DNA from: Litorimonas sp.
Lineage (GTDB): Bacteria > Pseudomonadota > Alphaproteobacteria > Caulobacterales > Maricaulaceae
DNA: 64,000 nt
NCBI GenBank assembly: GCA_029936425.1
Contig: JAPYSU010000008.1
Span: 1-64,000 of the forward strand
Reading direction: 5' to 3'
Below, piece after piece: positions 17,232 to 25,189 of the stretch (positions are counted from its first letter, which is position 1; the number at the start of each line of letters is the position of its first letter). The notes under the pieces are model-generated. The model saw only the letters and a program-made list of their open reading frames with translations, was not told the origin of the DNA and searched no databases. The position numbers and the translations under genes are program-made.

Positions 17232-17921
17232 GTGCGGGAGCTAAAGAAAACCCTTTATAACCTGCGTAGGAAATTGTTCGGAAAATACGAATTGGATGAC
17301 CCTCGGCCTATTGCAAAATCCGCTCCCTACACGTTTTTTTTGCCGATTTCAGAACGCTTAGATGCGATTGAGACTGGCGATATAGTGCAACTAATTTTCC
17401 GTAGTGTGTCTACCGGTTGGGAGTGGGGTGCTGAACGCATGTGGGTTCAGGTAACAGATGTTTATGACGACAAACTTAAAGGGGTCTTGGATAATGACCC
17501 ATTTGATATACCACAATTAAAAGCTGGCGATGAAATTGAATTTCAAAAATGGAATGTAATTGATGTTCAATTCCATAATCAAGATAAGGAGAAGCTTTAT
17601 CGCCTTCAATCAAAACAATATTGGAACCGCTGTATCGTGGATAAATGTGTTTTAGATGGAAGCAAGAAAGTTCATCTTGTTTATCGGGAAGAACCCGATC
17701 CAGCACCTGAGGACGACAAATATCCAGATAGTGGGTGGCGTATTCGGGGTGATTATCGCGGATTAACCGACGAAGAATTAGCAGACCGACCTATTAGTTA
17801 CATTGCGCTTGGAAAAGTGCTAAATGAAGATGATAGTTGGATACATTTGATCGAGAAGCCTATTGGTGACTATTGGGAAAGAAATTTTGATACAAATGGG
17901 TACGAATTTTTGCCAGAGTAG
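17232..17921 (+). CDS. DUF2314-like plus DUF2185 (Imm33-type) protein
   Basis: This 229-residue protein starts at a GTG directly after the frmA stop. Residues about 45-115 resemble DUF2314 (GDIVQLIF, ERMWVQVTDVYDD, GVLDNDPFDIPQLKAGDEIEF). Residues about 160-228 resemble DUF2185, also called Imm33 (SGWRIRGDYRGLTDEEL, YIALGKVLNEDDSWI, PIGDYWERNF). Imm33 domains often occur in polymorphic-toxin immunity proteins, but no toxin gene is near, so immunity is only a possibility. The gene is clearly AT-richer than frmA before it and the VOC gene after it, a sign of horizontal gain within a housekeeping region. Confidence 0.7.
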   Translation: MRELKKTLYNLRRKLFGKYELDDPRPIAKSAPYTFFLPISERLDAIETGDIVQLIFRSVSTGWEWGAERMWVQVTDVYDDKLKGVLDNDPFDIPQLKAGDEIEFQKWNVIDVQFHNQDKEKLYRLQSKQYWNRCIVDKCVLDGSKKVHLVYREEPDPAPEDDKYPDSGWRIRGDYRGLTDEELADRPISYIALGKVLNEDDSWIHLIEKPIGDYWERNFDTNGYEFLPE

Positions 17922-17947
17922 TTCCTCAAAGTATAAAAAGGAAACCT

Positions 17948-18325
17948 ATGTTCACACACATCATGGTCGGGGCGAATGACCCACAGGAATCCATCAAATT
18001 CTATGACGCGACCTTAGGGGCGCTCGGCATAAAGGGGCAACATGTCGGTGACCGCGCCTTTTATTCGCATAATGGCGGACATTTTGGCGTCGGCGCACCG
18101 CGGGACGGCCAGAGCGCGACTTTCGGCAATGGCGGCACGATCGGGTTCAAGGCGGAAACCAAAGAACAGGTCGACGCGTTTCACGCGGCAGGATGCGCCA
18201 ATGGCGGACGCTGTGAGGGCAAGCCCGGCAAACGCGACGGCGCGCCCGGCGATAATTACGGCGCTTATCTTCGCGATCCGATTGGAAATAAAATCTGCGC
18301 CTTCTGGACGGATGCACCTAAATAG
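17948..18325 (+). CDS. VOC (glyoxalase/bleomycin resistance-like) family protein
   Basis: This 125-residue single-domain protein has paired beta-alpha-beta-beta-beta modules (MFTHIMVGANDPQESIKFYDATLGALG; DAFHAAGCANGGRCEGKPG; GAYLRDPIGNKICAFW). Likely metal ligands are H4 and the C-terminal acidic and aromatic positions. AAGGAAA lies close to the ATG. The family includes glyoxalase I and dioxygenases. The frequent pairing of such proteins with frmA/fghA suggests a role in glutathione-linked aldehyde detoxification, but the substrate is unknown. Confidence 0.88.
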   Translation: MFTHIMVGANDPQESIKFYDATLGALGIKGQHVGDRAFYSHNGGHFGVGAPRDGQSATFGNGGTIGFKAETKEQVDAFHAAGCANGGRCEGKPGKRDGAPGDNYGAYLRDPIGNKICAFWTDAPK

Positions 18326-18361
18326 AGACCCAGCTTTGGCCCGTGATTAATAAATATTGCG

Positions 18362-18388
18362 AAAATGATAGCATTATGCTATCATTTT
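18362..18388 (+). promoter_or_regulatory. Perfect 12-3-12 palindromic operator of the toxin-antitoxin pair
   Basis: AAAATGATAGCA is followed by TTA and then by its exact complement, ending three bases before the antitoxin start codon. The TGATAGCA/TGCTATCA half-sites resemble the inverted repeats bound by gonococcal FitAB. The element leaves no room for a Shine-Dalgarno, and TATGCT inside it could be a -10 box, so the message may be almost leaderless. Autorepression is inferred. Confidence 0.75.
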
Positions 18389-18391
18389 TAA

Positions 18392-18640
18392 ATGGGACAG
18401 GTTTTGATCAGAAATTTGGATGACGCCGTGGTCGTCAGTTTGAAAGCCAAAGCCAAAGCGGCGGGCCTATCTCTGGAGCAATATTTGCGGGATATTTTGA
18501 CAAGCGAAGTAAAACCCACTCAGAGTCAATTAATGACCAAAGCGGCAGAAATTCGCAAAACAACAAAACGGCCTATTCGGCCTCCGGAAGATATCATACG
18601 CGAAGACCGCGATACAAATCATGGAAAACTATTTCTGTGA
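18392..18640 (+). CDS. FitA-like ribbon-helix-helix antitoxin
   Basis: This 82-residue protein has the FitA-type N-terminal ribbon-helix-helix fold (GQVLIRNLDDAVVVSLKAKAKAAGLSLEQYLRDIL) that binds DNA as a dimer. Its C-terminal tail (about 46-82, KRPIRPPEDIIRED) is expected to wrap the PIN toxin and block its active site. It starts just after a perfect palindrome and overlaps the toxin gene by four bases (GTGA). The standard model is that it neutralises the toxin and, with it, represses the operon. Confidence 0.92.
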   Translation: MGQVLIRNLDDAVVVSLKAKAKAAGLSLEQYLRDILTSEVKPTQSQLMTKAAEIRKTTKRPIRPPEDIIREDRDTNHGKLFL

Positions 18641-19071
18641 ATGCAGATTTTGTCATCGACGCCAATATCGCTGTCCGTTTTTTTGTGAATATTGAGCACT
18701 CCGAATTCATCGAAACTCTTTTTTATAAGAAACGGCCCTTTGCCCCGGATTTAATCATTTCAGAAACATCAAGTGCCTTACGCAAATATGTATTATCAGG
18801 TGATATGTCTGTAGAAGCGGCCATGGTCTCCATTAACATGCTTCCGAGCATGATTGATCAATCCCCGACCGGAAGCATGGGCGCCGACGCAATAAAGCTT
18901 TCCATAGATTTAAATCATCCCGTGTATGACTGCTATTATGCGGTTTGCGCAAAAATGATGTCACTTCCATTTTTAACGGCGGATAAGAAGTTCGTTCGTA
19001 AAATTGAAAGCTCCAATTTCAAAGTCGAGATTATTGAATTATCACAATTGGCGAAAAACTATGAAAACTAA
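18637..19071 (+). CDS. PIN-domain ribonuclease toxin (VapC/FitB family)
   Basis: This 144-residue PIN domain carries all four usual acidic metal ligands: D8 (FVIDANIAV), E43 (LIISETSSALRK), D98 (HPVYDCYYAVCA) and D116 (FLTADKKF). Toxins of this family cleave RNA, often tRNA or rRNA, with Mg2+. It starts at a GTG overlapping the antitoxin stop. Its own stop overlaps the start of fghA by 11 bases, an unusual coupling of a toxin to a housekeeping gene. It seems intact. Confidence 0.92.
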   Translation: MNADFVIDANIAVRFFVNIEHSEFIETLFYKKRPFAPDLIISETSSALRKYVLSGDMSVEAAMVSINMLPSMIDQSPTGSMGADAIKLSIDLNHPVYDCYYAVCAKMMSLPFLTADKKFVRKIESSNFKVEIIELSQLAKNYEN

Positions 19072-19903
19072 ATCCGAATGGACATCCTTTGGCGGCAAAC
19101 TGTCCGTGCATGAGCATGGCAGCAAAGTCACCGGCACGCCCATGACCTTTGCGGTTTATACGCCTCCCCCCAAAAACGGACAAGACGGGCCCTTTCCTGT
19201 CCTTTGGTACCTTTCGGGCCTGACCTGCAACTGGTCAAATGTGATGGAGAAATCCGGCCTTCAGCGCGTGGCCTCAGAGCTCGGTCTGATGATCATTGCG
19301 CCGGATACGTCACCGCGCGGTGACGGCGTTGCCAATGACGAGGCTTATGATCTCGGCCAAGGCGCGGGGTTTTACCTGACCGCGACACAAGAGCCGTGGG
19401 CCCAGCATTACAAGATGGATAAATATATCCTGTCGGAACTGACGCGTCTGGTCGCCAAGAATTTCAGCGGAGATATGGAGCGTCAGGGCGTGTTTGGTCA
19501 TTCCATGGGCGGGCACGGCGCGATTACCTTTGCGTTGAAAAACCCGGATCATTTCAAGAGCTGTTCCGCCTTTTCCCCGATTACCAGCCCGTCTGTTGTG
19601 CCATGGGGCGAAAAAGCCTTCACCGCCTATCTCGGCAAAGATAAATCCGCCTGGGCGGCCTATGATGCGACGGAGCTCGTGCGCTCCGGCCATACCACAG
19701 AGGCGCATATCCTGATTGATACAGGCCTGGCCGACGATTTCCGCGAAGTGCATCTGAAACCCGAAATTTTCAAAGGCGTTTGCGAAGCGGCGGGACAAAA
19801 GCTCACCTCCCGCCTCCAGGAAGGCTATGACCATAGCTATTATTTCGTCGCAACCTTTATGGAAGACCATCTACGTTGGCATGCGGATGCCTTGGCTAAA
19901 TAG
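19061..19903 (+). CDS. fghA: S-formylglutathione hydrolase
   Basis: This alpha/beta hydrolase of the esterase D family splits S-formylglutathione to formate and glutathione, the step after FrmA. The product is 280 residues from ATG 19061. An earlier in-frame ATG at 19004 would add 19 residues unlike the family, encoded wholly inside the toxin gene. The triad is S148 (GHSMGGHGA), an aspartate at 225/226 (TGLADDF) and H258 (EGYDHSYYF). The oxyanion region LSGLTCNWSN is intact. There is no clear Shine-Dalgarno, so translation may depend on coupling to the overlapping toxin gene. Confidence 0.95.
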   Translation: MKTKSEWTSFGGKLSVHEHGSKVTGTPMTFAVYTPPPKNGQDGPFPVLWYLSGLTCNWSNVMEKSGLQRVASELGLMIIAPDTSPRGDGVANDEAYDLGQGAGFYLTATQEPWAQHYKMDKYILSELTRLVAKNFSGDMERQGVFGHSMGGHGAITFALKNPDHFKSCSAFSPITSPSVVPWGEKAFTAYLGKDKSAWAAYDATELVRSGHTTEAHILIDTGLADDFREVHLKPEIFKGVCEAAGQKLTSRLQEGYDHSYYFVATFMEDHLRWHADALAK

Positions 19904-20719
19904 ATTTATTCTTACGACTTGCCTCGCAGTGAGCGGATGCCAGTCCGCCCACACAGCCGAAGTCTGCGAAAATTTTCCGGTCATTCTGGAGAGTTTCGAT
20001 AGTCCAGAGTCACCAAACGTTTTAGCGCTGACTCAAGACCCGAATTATGCTCTCGGTGATGACACCGATAATAATTATCTTGTCGCGACATTTATTGGCA
20101 ATCACGTCGGTAGCGAACGAAACACACGACACCTTGACCTACCCCCTTTAGACTCGGCTACACTCAGTTTCGATGTCTGGTTTGAACCGGGTTTCGATTT
20201 TGTGCGCGGGGGAAAGCTTCCCGGTTTTGCACCGGACACACCGGCCTGGGGTGGAGAGACTGTCGAACCTGCTGAATGGTCAAACCGTATACTGTCGAAC
20301 CTGCTGAATGGTCAAACCGTATCATGTGGCGCGAGGGCGGAAAGCTCGTTACCTATAGCTATCATCAAAATCTGCCGCATAAATGGGGTGAGGACAGTCA
20401 GGCCGTTTCTGATAGATCTCTTCCTATAGGAAGCTGGGTTTCGCTTTCACTTTATACAGATCTTATATTCGGAAAAAGCGAGGTCTGGATGAACGGTGAG
20501 AAAATAAGCGAATTAGGCGAGTTGGATTTTTACGCCCCGGGCGAAAATTCCCCGATCACCACCCTTGCCTTTCACAGTTTTTTTGGCGGGAATACACCTG
20601 AATGGGCTCCGAAAGACAAAGAAGGCCGATACAGAAATCTCACGGCAAGATTTGATAATATCGGTGTTTATCGCGGACATTGTATAAGAAAGCGCCCGCA
20701 CCGCGACTTAGGATATTAA
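19887..20719 (+). pseudogene. Frameshifted polysaccharide lyase-like lipoprotein
   Basis: Two reading frames together make one exported protein. The first (start 19887 or 19881, overlapping fghA) has a lipoprotein signal (RFILTTCLAVSGC) and an N-terminal beta-rich half up to WSNRI at about 20290. The second frame continues with WREGGKLVTYSYHQNLPHK, WVSLSLYTDLIFGKSEVWMNG and FHSFFGGNTPEWAP, the pattern of PL14/PL20-like alginate or glucuronan lyases. The frame breaks exactly at a 32-bp tandem duplication (20259-20322); removing one copy restores one continuous frame of about 267 codons. The gene is therefore recently disrupted or switchable. A terminator follows. The lyase substrate is unknown. 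Confidence 0.8.
20259..20322 (+). repeat. 32-bp perfect tandem duplication causing frameshift
   Basis: The 32-base unit starting ACTGTCGAACCTGCTGAATG occurs twice back to back (20259-20290 and 20291-20322) without mismatch. Because 32 is not a multiple of three, it shifts the reading frame of the lyase-like gene. Confidence 0.95.
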
Positions 20720-20742
20720 AAAGAGAGCCGAAGCTCTCTTTT
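20719..20742 (+). terminator. Rho-independent terminator after lyase-like gene
   Basis: A seven-base-pair stem AGAGAGC/GCTCTCT with a CGAA tetraloop is followed by a T-run. It overlaps the stop codon region of the disrupted lyase-like gene. Confidence 0.7.
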
Positions 20743-20757
20743 CTGATCTCAACACAG

Positions 20758-20865
20758 CTGTCATTCCGGGGCTCCGCAGGAGAACCCGGAAGGCCGAGAG
20801 GTTGGAAACCGCCTTAAAGAAGGCTCACACTCTCTCGACCTTCCGCGTCAAGCGCGGAATGACAG
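20758..20865 (+). repeat. Palindromic interspersed repeat, copy A
   Basis: This 108-bp element begins CTGTCATTCCG and ends in its exact complement CGGAATGACAG. Inside are further nested pairings: GGAAGGCCGAGAG with CTCTCGACCTTCC (one mismatch), GGTT/AACC, GCCTT/AAGGC and CCGCG/CGCGG, giving a branched, cloverleaf-like fold. It lies two bases from the stop codon of the GIY-YIG gene. The same family recurs at 21177 and, inverted, at 50036. Confidence 0.9.
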
Positions 20866-20867
20866 GA

Positions 20868-21167
20868 TTATAGATCATTGGGATATAATTCAAAAAGATC
20901 TGACCAATCGGGATTGTGCTTCTCGATCAAATCAAACTTCCACGGCTTACGCCACTTTTTGAGTTTCTTTTCATAAGCGATGGCATCGTTGATATAATTG
21001 AACTCTTCCAAATAAACTAATTTGGCGATTGACCATTTCTTGGCATAACCGGTCGATTTCGGATCGCGATGTTCTTGTAAACGCATGTGTAGATCGTTCG
21101 TGACGCCGATATAAGTCGCGCCTCGCCAGCGACTGGCGAGGATGTAAATGTAATAGGATTTTTTCAT
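20868..21167 (-). CDS. GIY-YIG superfamily nuclease
   Basis: This 99-residue single-domain protein has the GIY-YIG signature (YYIYILASR, then ATYIGVTNDLHMRLQEH with the catalytic arginine), and the conserved glutamate in AIAYEKKLKKWRK. It belongs to the small YhbQ/UPF0213-like group, whose biological substrate is not established. The gene is bracketed by two same-orientation copies of a folded repeat: copy A ends two bases past its stop and copy B starts nine bases before its start. The trio therefore looks like one unit. Nuclease activity is inferred from the motif; mobilisation of the repeats is speculation. Confidence 0.9.
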   Translation of the reverse strand: MKKSYYIYILASRWRGATYIGVTNDLHMRLQEHRDPKSTGYAKKWSIAKLVYLEEFNYINDAIAYEKKLKKWRKPWKFDLIEKHNPDWSDLFELYPNDL

Positions 21168-21176
21168 ACCCTTAAC

Positions 21177-21293
21177 CTGTCATTCCGGGGCGCGAAGCGA
21201 ACCCGGAAGGCCGAGAGGTTGGGAACCGCCTTAAAGAAGGCTCACGCCCTCTCGACCTTCCGCATCTTCGCTTCGCTACGTGCGGAATGACAG
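21177..21293 (+). repeat. Palindromic interspersed repeat, copy B
   Basis: This 117-bp element is nearly identical to copy A in its central part (CGGAAGGCCGAGAGGTTGG, CCGCCTTAAAGAAGGCTCAC) and has the same 11-bp terminal inverted repeat. The two small side hairpins differ in sequence but keep self-complementarity (CGAAGCG-type arms), as expected for selection on structure. It ends nine bases before the stop codon of the convergently placed prolyl oligopeptidase gene. Confidence 0.9.
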
Positions 21294-21302
21294 AATTACG
21301 AT

Positions 21303-23555
21303 CTACTCTTCGCTCATCTCTCCATCCGCCGGCTTATCGCTCAGCTTCTGCATCAGATAGACATGCTGCAAGGCCAGGCGCTTGGCGGTTTCCTTGAGGT
21401 TTGCCGCCGCGGAATGACCGCCGTCGATATTTTCATAATAGAGGAAGTCGTGGTCCTGATCTTCCATCCGCATGGCCGTTTTCCGGGCGTGGCCGGGATG
21501 GACGCGGTCGTCTTTGGTGGAGGTGACAAAGAACACTTCGGGATAATCCACGTCGGCACGGATGTTGTGATAGGGCGAGATCTTGCGCAGGAATTCCCGT
21601 TCTTCCGGCTTGGACTCATCGTCCGGATCGCCATATTCGCCCATCCAGGACGCGCCGGCGAGCAGCTTGTTAAAGCGCAGCATATCGAGCAGAGGCACCG
21701 CCACAATCGCCGCATTAATCAGATCGGGACGCTGCGTATACATCACGCCCGTCAGAAGACCGCCATTGGAGCCGCCTTCGACGCCGAGATGTTCAGGAGA
21801 CGTAATGCCCTTGTCGATCAGATCTTCCGCCACGGAAATAAAGTCATCATAGATGCGCTGACGATTGGTCTTGAGACCGGCCTGATGCCATTTCGGGCCG
21901 TATTCCCCGCCGCCTCGAATATTGGACAGCACATAGACGCCGCCATTTTCGAGCCAGAGCTTACCGCGCGTGGCGCTATAGCTCGGGTTCAGCGAAATCT
22001 CGAAACCGCCATAGCCGTAAAGCAGAGTCGGGTTCGTGCCGTCCATTTCGATGTCTTTGTTCCGAACAACGAAATACGGGATTTTCGTGCCGTCTTTCGA
22101 GGTCGAGAAAAATTGCTCGGCGACCATGTTATCGGCGTCAAACCAGCTCGGTAGGGATTTGGCTTGCGCTTTTTCCATTGTCTCCGTGTTGAACGTCCAG
22201 AGCGTGTCGGGGGTGAGGAAGCTTTCCGTACTGATAAAGGCAATGTCTTCCTTGTCATTGGTCGCGCCGATATTGACCGATCCGTTTTCCGGGAAGTCGA
22301 GCGGCGTGCTGGTCCAGTCTTCGCCGTTCCAGTCAAAGGCGTAAGCTCTGCCAGCCACGTCGCGGGAAACGCTCATAAGCACTTTGGATTTGGTCACGCC
22401 GTAGCCATTGAGCGACGACTTTTCATCCGGGCTGTACACCAGGTGGACATCGGCGATTTCGCCGTCTTCCATGAAATCCTCGATGCCGAAGCTGACCAGG
22501 TCGCCGGATTTAAATCCGCGCCAGTCTTCGTTCAAAGACAAAAGAACCTGCCCTTTAAACTCGCTGCCGAGATCGGATTTGGCCGGGATGGGGAATTGGA
22601 TCGGGGCCTGCGGCGCGCCGTCCTCCATCGGGACCCAGAAGACTTCGGAGTCGTAGAATGTTTTGGAGCGGGAGATAATAATTTCGCGGCGGCCATCGGA
22701 CAGCTCGAACACGCCGGGCCAGTAGCCCACATCCGTTTTCTCTCCGCGTCCAAGCTCAACCGCCTCGGACAGCGGCGTGCCGCGGGTCCAGAGTTTGGCC
22801 ACCATCGGATAGCCGGAATCGGTCATTGTGCCTTCGCCGAAATCGACACCGATGACCTGATGATCCGCGTCCAGCCAGGAAGCCGTGCCTTTGGATTCCT
22901 CGGTGACGAAACCGTCATCAACAAAGGATTTAGTCTCGGCGTTAAATTCGCGCCGAACCACGGCGTCTTTACCGCCATCCGAGAGATTGACAATACAATG
23001 GGCATATTCCGGCGGCAGGCAGCTATTGCCTTTATACACCCAGTTTTTGTCTTCCGCTTCGGCCAGTTTGTCGAAATCCAGAACCGTTTCCCAGGATGTA
23101 TTTTCGCCAAGATAACTGTCCAGGGTGGATTTGCGCCAGATGCCGCGCACATGGTCGGCGTCCTGCCAGAAATTATGCACTTCGCCGCCGCGATAGGACA
23201 CATAAGGAATTTTATCCTTGGAGTTCAGAATTTCCAGCGCTTCGGCTTGCATCTCCTCAAAACGAGGGTCGGCCATTAGCTCATCGAGCGTACGCTTGTT
23301 CCAGGTCCTGACCTGATCCAGCGCCTCTTCGCCCAGAACCTCTTCCAGATAGAGGTGATCTTCATCCGTTTGACCGGGTGTGTCGTAAGTTACCATTTTA
23401 TAATCTGTATCCTTTGTCGCCATATCGTCAGAGCTGGCCATTTCTGCGGAAGCTTTTGTGGCCTCAGCAGTTTCTGTCGTTGTGTCGCCGTTACAGGCGG
23501 TCAGAAGTAAGGCTGACCCTAAAAGCAAGCCCGTTTTAAATTTGGACAGTGTCAT
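21303..23555 (-). CDS. Prolyl oligopeptidase family serine peptidase (S9), exported lipoprotein
   Basis: This 750-residue peptidase has a lipoprotein signal (LLLGSALLLTAC), an acidic linker, a seven-bladed beta-propeller (about 90-470) and a C-terminal alpha/beta-hydrolase. Catalytic residues are the serine in GVEGGSNGGLLTG, the aspartate in STKDDRVHPGH and the histidine in DGGHSAAANL. ATG 23555 is chosen over GTG 23558 because GGGGAG sits six bases before it. The enzyme should cleave after proline in short peptides, in the periplasm or at the outer membrane. It stands alone on its strand; peptide scavenging is the likely role. Confidence 0.93.
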   Translation of the reverse strand: MTLSKFKTGLLLGSALLLTACNGDTTTETAEATKASAEMASSDDMATKDTDYKMVTYDTPGQTDEDHLYLEEVLGEEALDQVRTWNKRTLDELMADPRFEEMQAEALEILNSKDKIPYVSYRGGEVHNFWQDADHVRGIWRKSTLDSYLGENTSWETVLDFDKLAEAEDKNWVYKGNSCLPPEYAHCIVNLSDGGKDAVVRREFNAETKSFVDDGFVTEESKGTASWLDADHQVIGVDFGEGTMTDSGYPMVAKLWTRGTPLSEAVELGRGEKTDVGYWPGVFELSDGRREIIISRSKTFYDSEVFWVPMEDGAPQAPIQFPIPAKSDLGSEFKGQVLLSLNEDWRGFKSGDLVSFGIEDFMEDGEIADVHLVYSPDEKSSLNGYGVTKSKVLMSVSRDVAGRAYAFDWNGEDWTSTPLDFPENGSVNIGATNDKEDIAFISTESFLTPDTLWTFNTETMEKAQAKSLPSWFDADNMVAEQFFSTSKDGTKIPYFVVRNKDIEMDGTNPTLLYGYGGFEISLNPSYSATRGKLWLENGGVYVLSNIRGGGEYGPKWHQAGLKTNRQRIYDDFISVAEDLIDKGITSPEHLGVEGGSNGGLLTGVMYTQRPDLINAAIVAVPLLDMLRFNKLLAGASWMGEYGDPDDESKPEEREFLRKISPYHNIRADVDYPEVFFVTSTKDDRVHPGHARKTAMRMEDQDHDFLYYENIDGGHSAAANLKETAKRLALQHVYLMQKLSDKPADGEMSEE

Positions 23556-23646
23556 CACTATCTCCCCAATGTGTTATTGAAAAACCAATCAATTTTGGTG
23601 TTACTTTATCAAAGCCCAGTTTGCGCGTCGAAGCAAGTGCGCCTAT

Positions 23647-24495
23647 ATGCGCAGAATGAAGTTTTTAATCATGAACGGCGCGGGAAACCGTTTTGCGTTA
23701 TTCGATGCCCGCCAGCAGCCGGATTTTGCCCTGTCTGATGAACAGGTCATCAATATCTGCACGCCCGGCAGCAAAGTCATGGGAAAAAAGGGCGCGGATC
23801 AGCTCATTATTATGCGTCAGCCGAAATCCCCTGAAGCCGATATCTTCATGGAAATTCGTAATCAGAAAGGGTTTGAAGTCAATGCCTGCGGCAATGCCAC
23901 GCGCTGTATCGCCTGGCTTTTCATGCGCGACGCCGAAACGGAAAACTGCACCGTTCAGACAAATGCGGATTTGCTTCACTGCCAACTGAAAGACACCTAT
24001 CAGGTGGCGGTGGATATGGGCCAGCCGCGCCTGGATTGGTCGGAAATTCCACTCAAAGAACCGATGCACACTCACCACATCGACGTCAAAATCGGCCCGA
24101 TCGACAATCCGATTTTGCACAACCCCGGCGCCGTCAGCATGGGCAACCCGCATTGCGTCTTCTTTGTCGAAGATTTCGAGCGCGCCAAGCCGGAGCTGGT
24201 CGGACCCATGGTCGAGTTTTACCCCCTCTTCCCCGAGCAGACAAATGTCGGTTTCGCCAAAGTCGAGAGCAAAGAGAAAATCCGTTTGAAAGTCTGGGAA
24301 CGCGGCGTCGGCATGACATTGGCCTGCGGAACAGGCGCCTGCGCCGCCGTCGTCGCCGCCCACCGGCAAAAACGCACAGGCCGCAAAGTGACCGTTATTG
24401 TCGACGGAGGCGTCCTGCACATTCATTGGCGAGAAGAGGATGACCACGTCATCATGACGGGGCCGATTGAACTTGAGAAAGAAGGAGAGGTTTAG
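23647..24495 (+). CDS. dapF: Diaminopimelate epimerase
   Basis: DapF interconverts LL- and meso-diaminopimelate for lysine and peptidoglycan synthesis in the cytoplasm. The 282-residue protein keeps both active-site cysteines: C81 (VNACGNATRC) and C227 (LACGTGACAAVV), with the N-terminal substrate loop MNGAGNRFALFD. A second ATG three codons in (MKFLIMNGAGN) may be the real start; neither has a clear Shine-Dalgarno. It is followed after 52 bases by a DedA gene. Confidence 0.96.
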   Translation: MRRMKFLIMNGAGNRFALFDARQQPDFALSDEQVINICTPGSKVMGKKGADQLIIMRQPKSPEADIFMEIRNQKGFEVNACGNATRCIAWLFMRDAETENCTVQTNADLLHCQLKDTYQVAVDMGQPRLDWSEIPLKEPMHTHHIDVKIGPIDNPILHNPGAVSMGNPHCVFFVEDFERAKPELVGPMVEFYPLFPEQTNVGFAKVESKEKIRLKVWERGVGMTLACGTGACAAVVAAHRQKRTGRKVTVIVDGGVLHIHWREEDDHVIMTGPIELEKEGEV

Positions 24496-24547
24496 CGGTA
24501 GACCGCCCGGCCCGCGCAAAAATCAAACCTGCTGATATAGGAGCGCT

Positions 24548-25165
24548 ATGTTTGACTGGATTTTACAGATCATAGAAACCCTCGGCTATTTCGGGCTCGC
24601 GCTATTGATGCTGATCGAAAATGTCTTTCCGCCTATCCCGTCTGAAATTGTTATGCCGCTTGCCGGATTTTTAGCGGCGCAGGGAAAGTTTTCAATTATC
24701 GCCGTGATATTGGCCGGCTCAATTGGTTCCCTTGCCGGGGCCGTTTTCTGGTTTTTTGTCGGCAAGAGCATGGGACGCGAACGCTTAATCCATTTTTCGA
24801 CACACTATGGGCGGTGGATCGCTCTGGCCCCATCGGATATTGAACGCGCGGAAGGCTGGTTTCAGCGCCACGGCAAAGCGGCCGTTTTCATAGGGCGATT
24901 AATCCCGGGGGTCAGGAGCCTTATTTCTGTCCCGGCGGGCATCGCAAATATGAACTTTATCGTCTTCCTTTTATACTCCGCTTTTGGAACGCTCCTTTGG
25001 ACCGGTTTGCTCGCCGGAGCGGGCTTTGTTTTGAAGTCACAATATCAGAAAGTGGAGAACTGGCTAAATCCCGTCTCCTGGGGAGTCGTTCTTTTTCTTT
25101 TTGTATGGTACATCTACGGCGTTATCACCTTTGACAAACGCCATTTTAATAATCGTGAAGATTGA
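24548..25165 (+). CDS. DedA family membrane protein
   Basis: This 205-residue inner-membrane protein has the DedA/SNARE-associated pattern: FPPIPSEIVMPLAGFLAAQG near the N-terminus, a re-entrant GSLAGAVFWFFVGKSMGRE, the FQRHGKAAVFIGRLIPGVRSLISVPAG motif at about 100-130, and C-terminal helices. DedA proteins act as proton-driven lipid (undecaprenyl phosphate or phospholipid) translocators in the families studied. AGGAG lies four bases before the ATG. Confidence 0.93.
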   Translation: MFDWILQIIETLGYFGLALLMLIENVFPPIPSEIVMPLAGFLAAQGKFSIIAVILAGSIGSLAGAVFWFFVGKSMGRERLIHFSTHYGRWIALAPSDIERAEGWFQRHGKAAVFIGRLIPGVRSLISVPAGIANMNFIVFLLYSAFGTLLWTGLLAGAGFVLKSQYQKVENWLNPVSWGVVLFLFVWYIYGVITFDKRHFNNRED

Positions 25166-25189
25166 ACCTCACGCTTTTTCGATTAGACC

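Noticed and set aside
22164..23279. 371-codon open frame opposite the prolyl oligopeptidase
   Set aside because: It is antisense to a gene with an intact catalytic triad. Its translation is rich in Arg, Val and Phe and lacks any family motif.
23698..24519. 273-codon minus-strand frame over dapF
   Set aside because: Shadow of dapF, whose two catalytic cysteines and length are clear.
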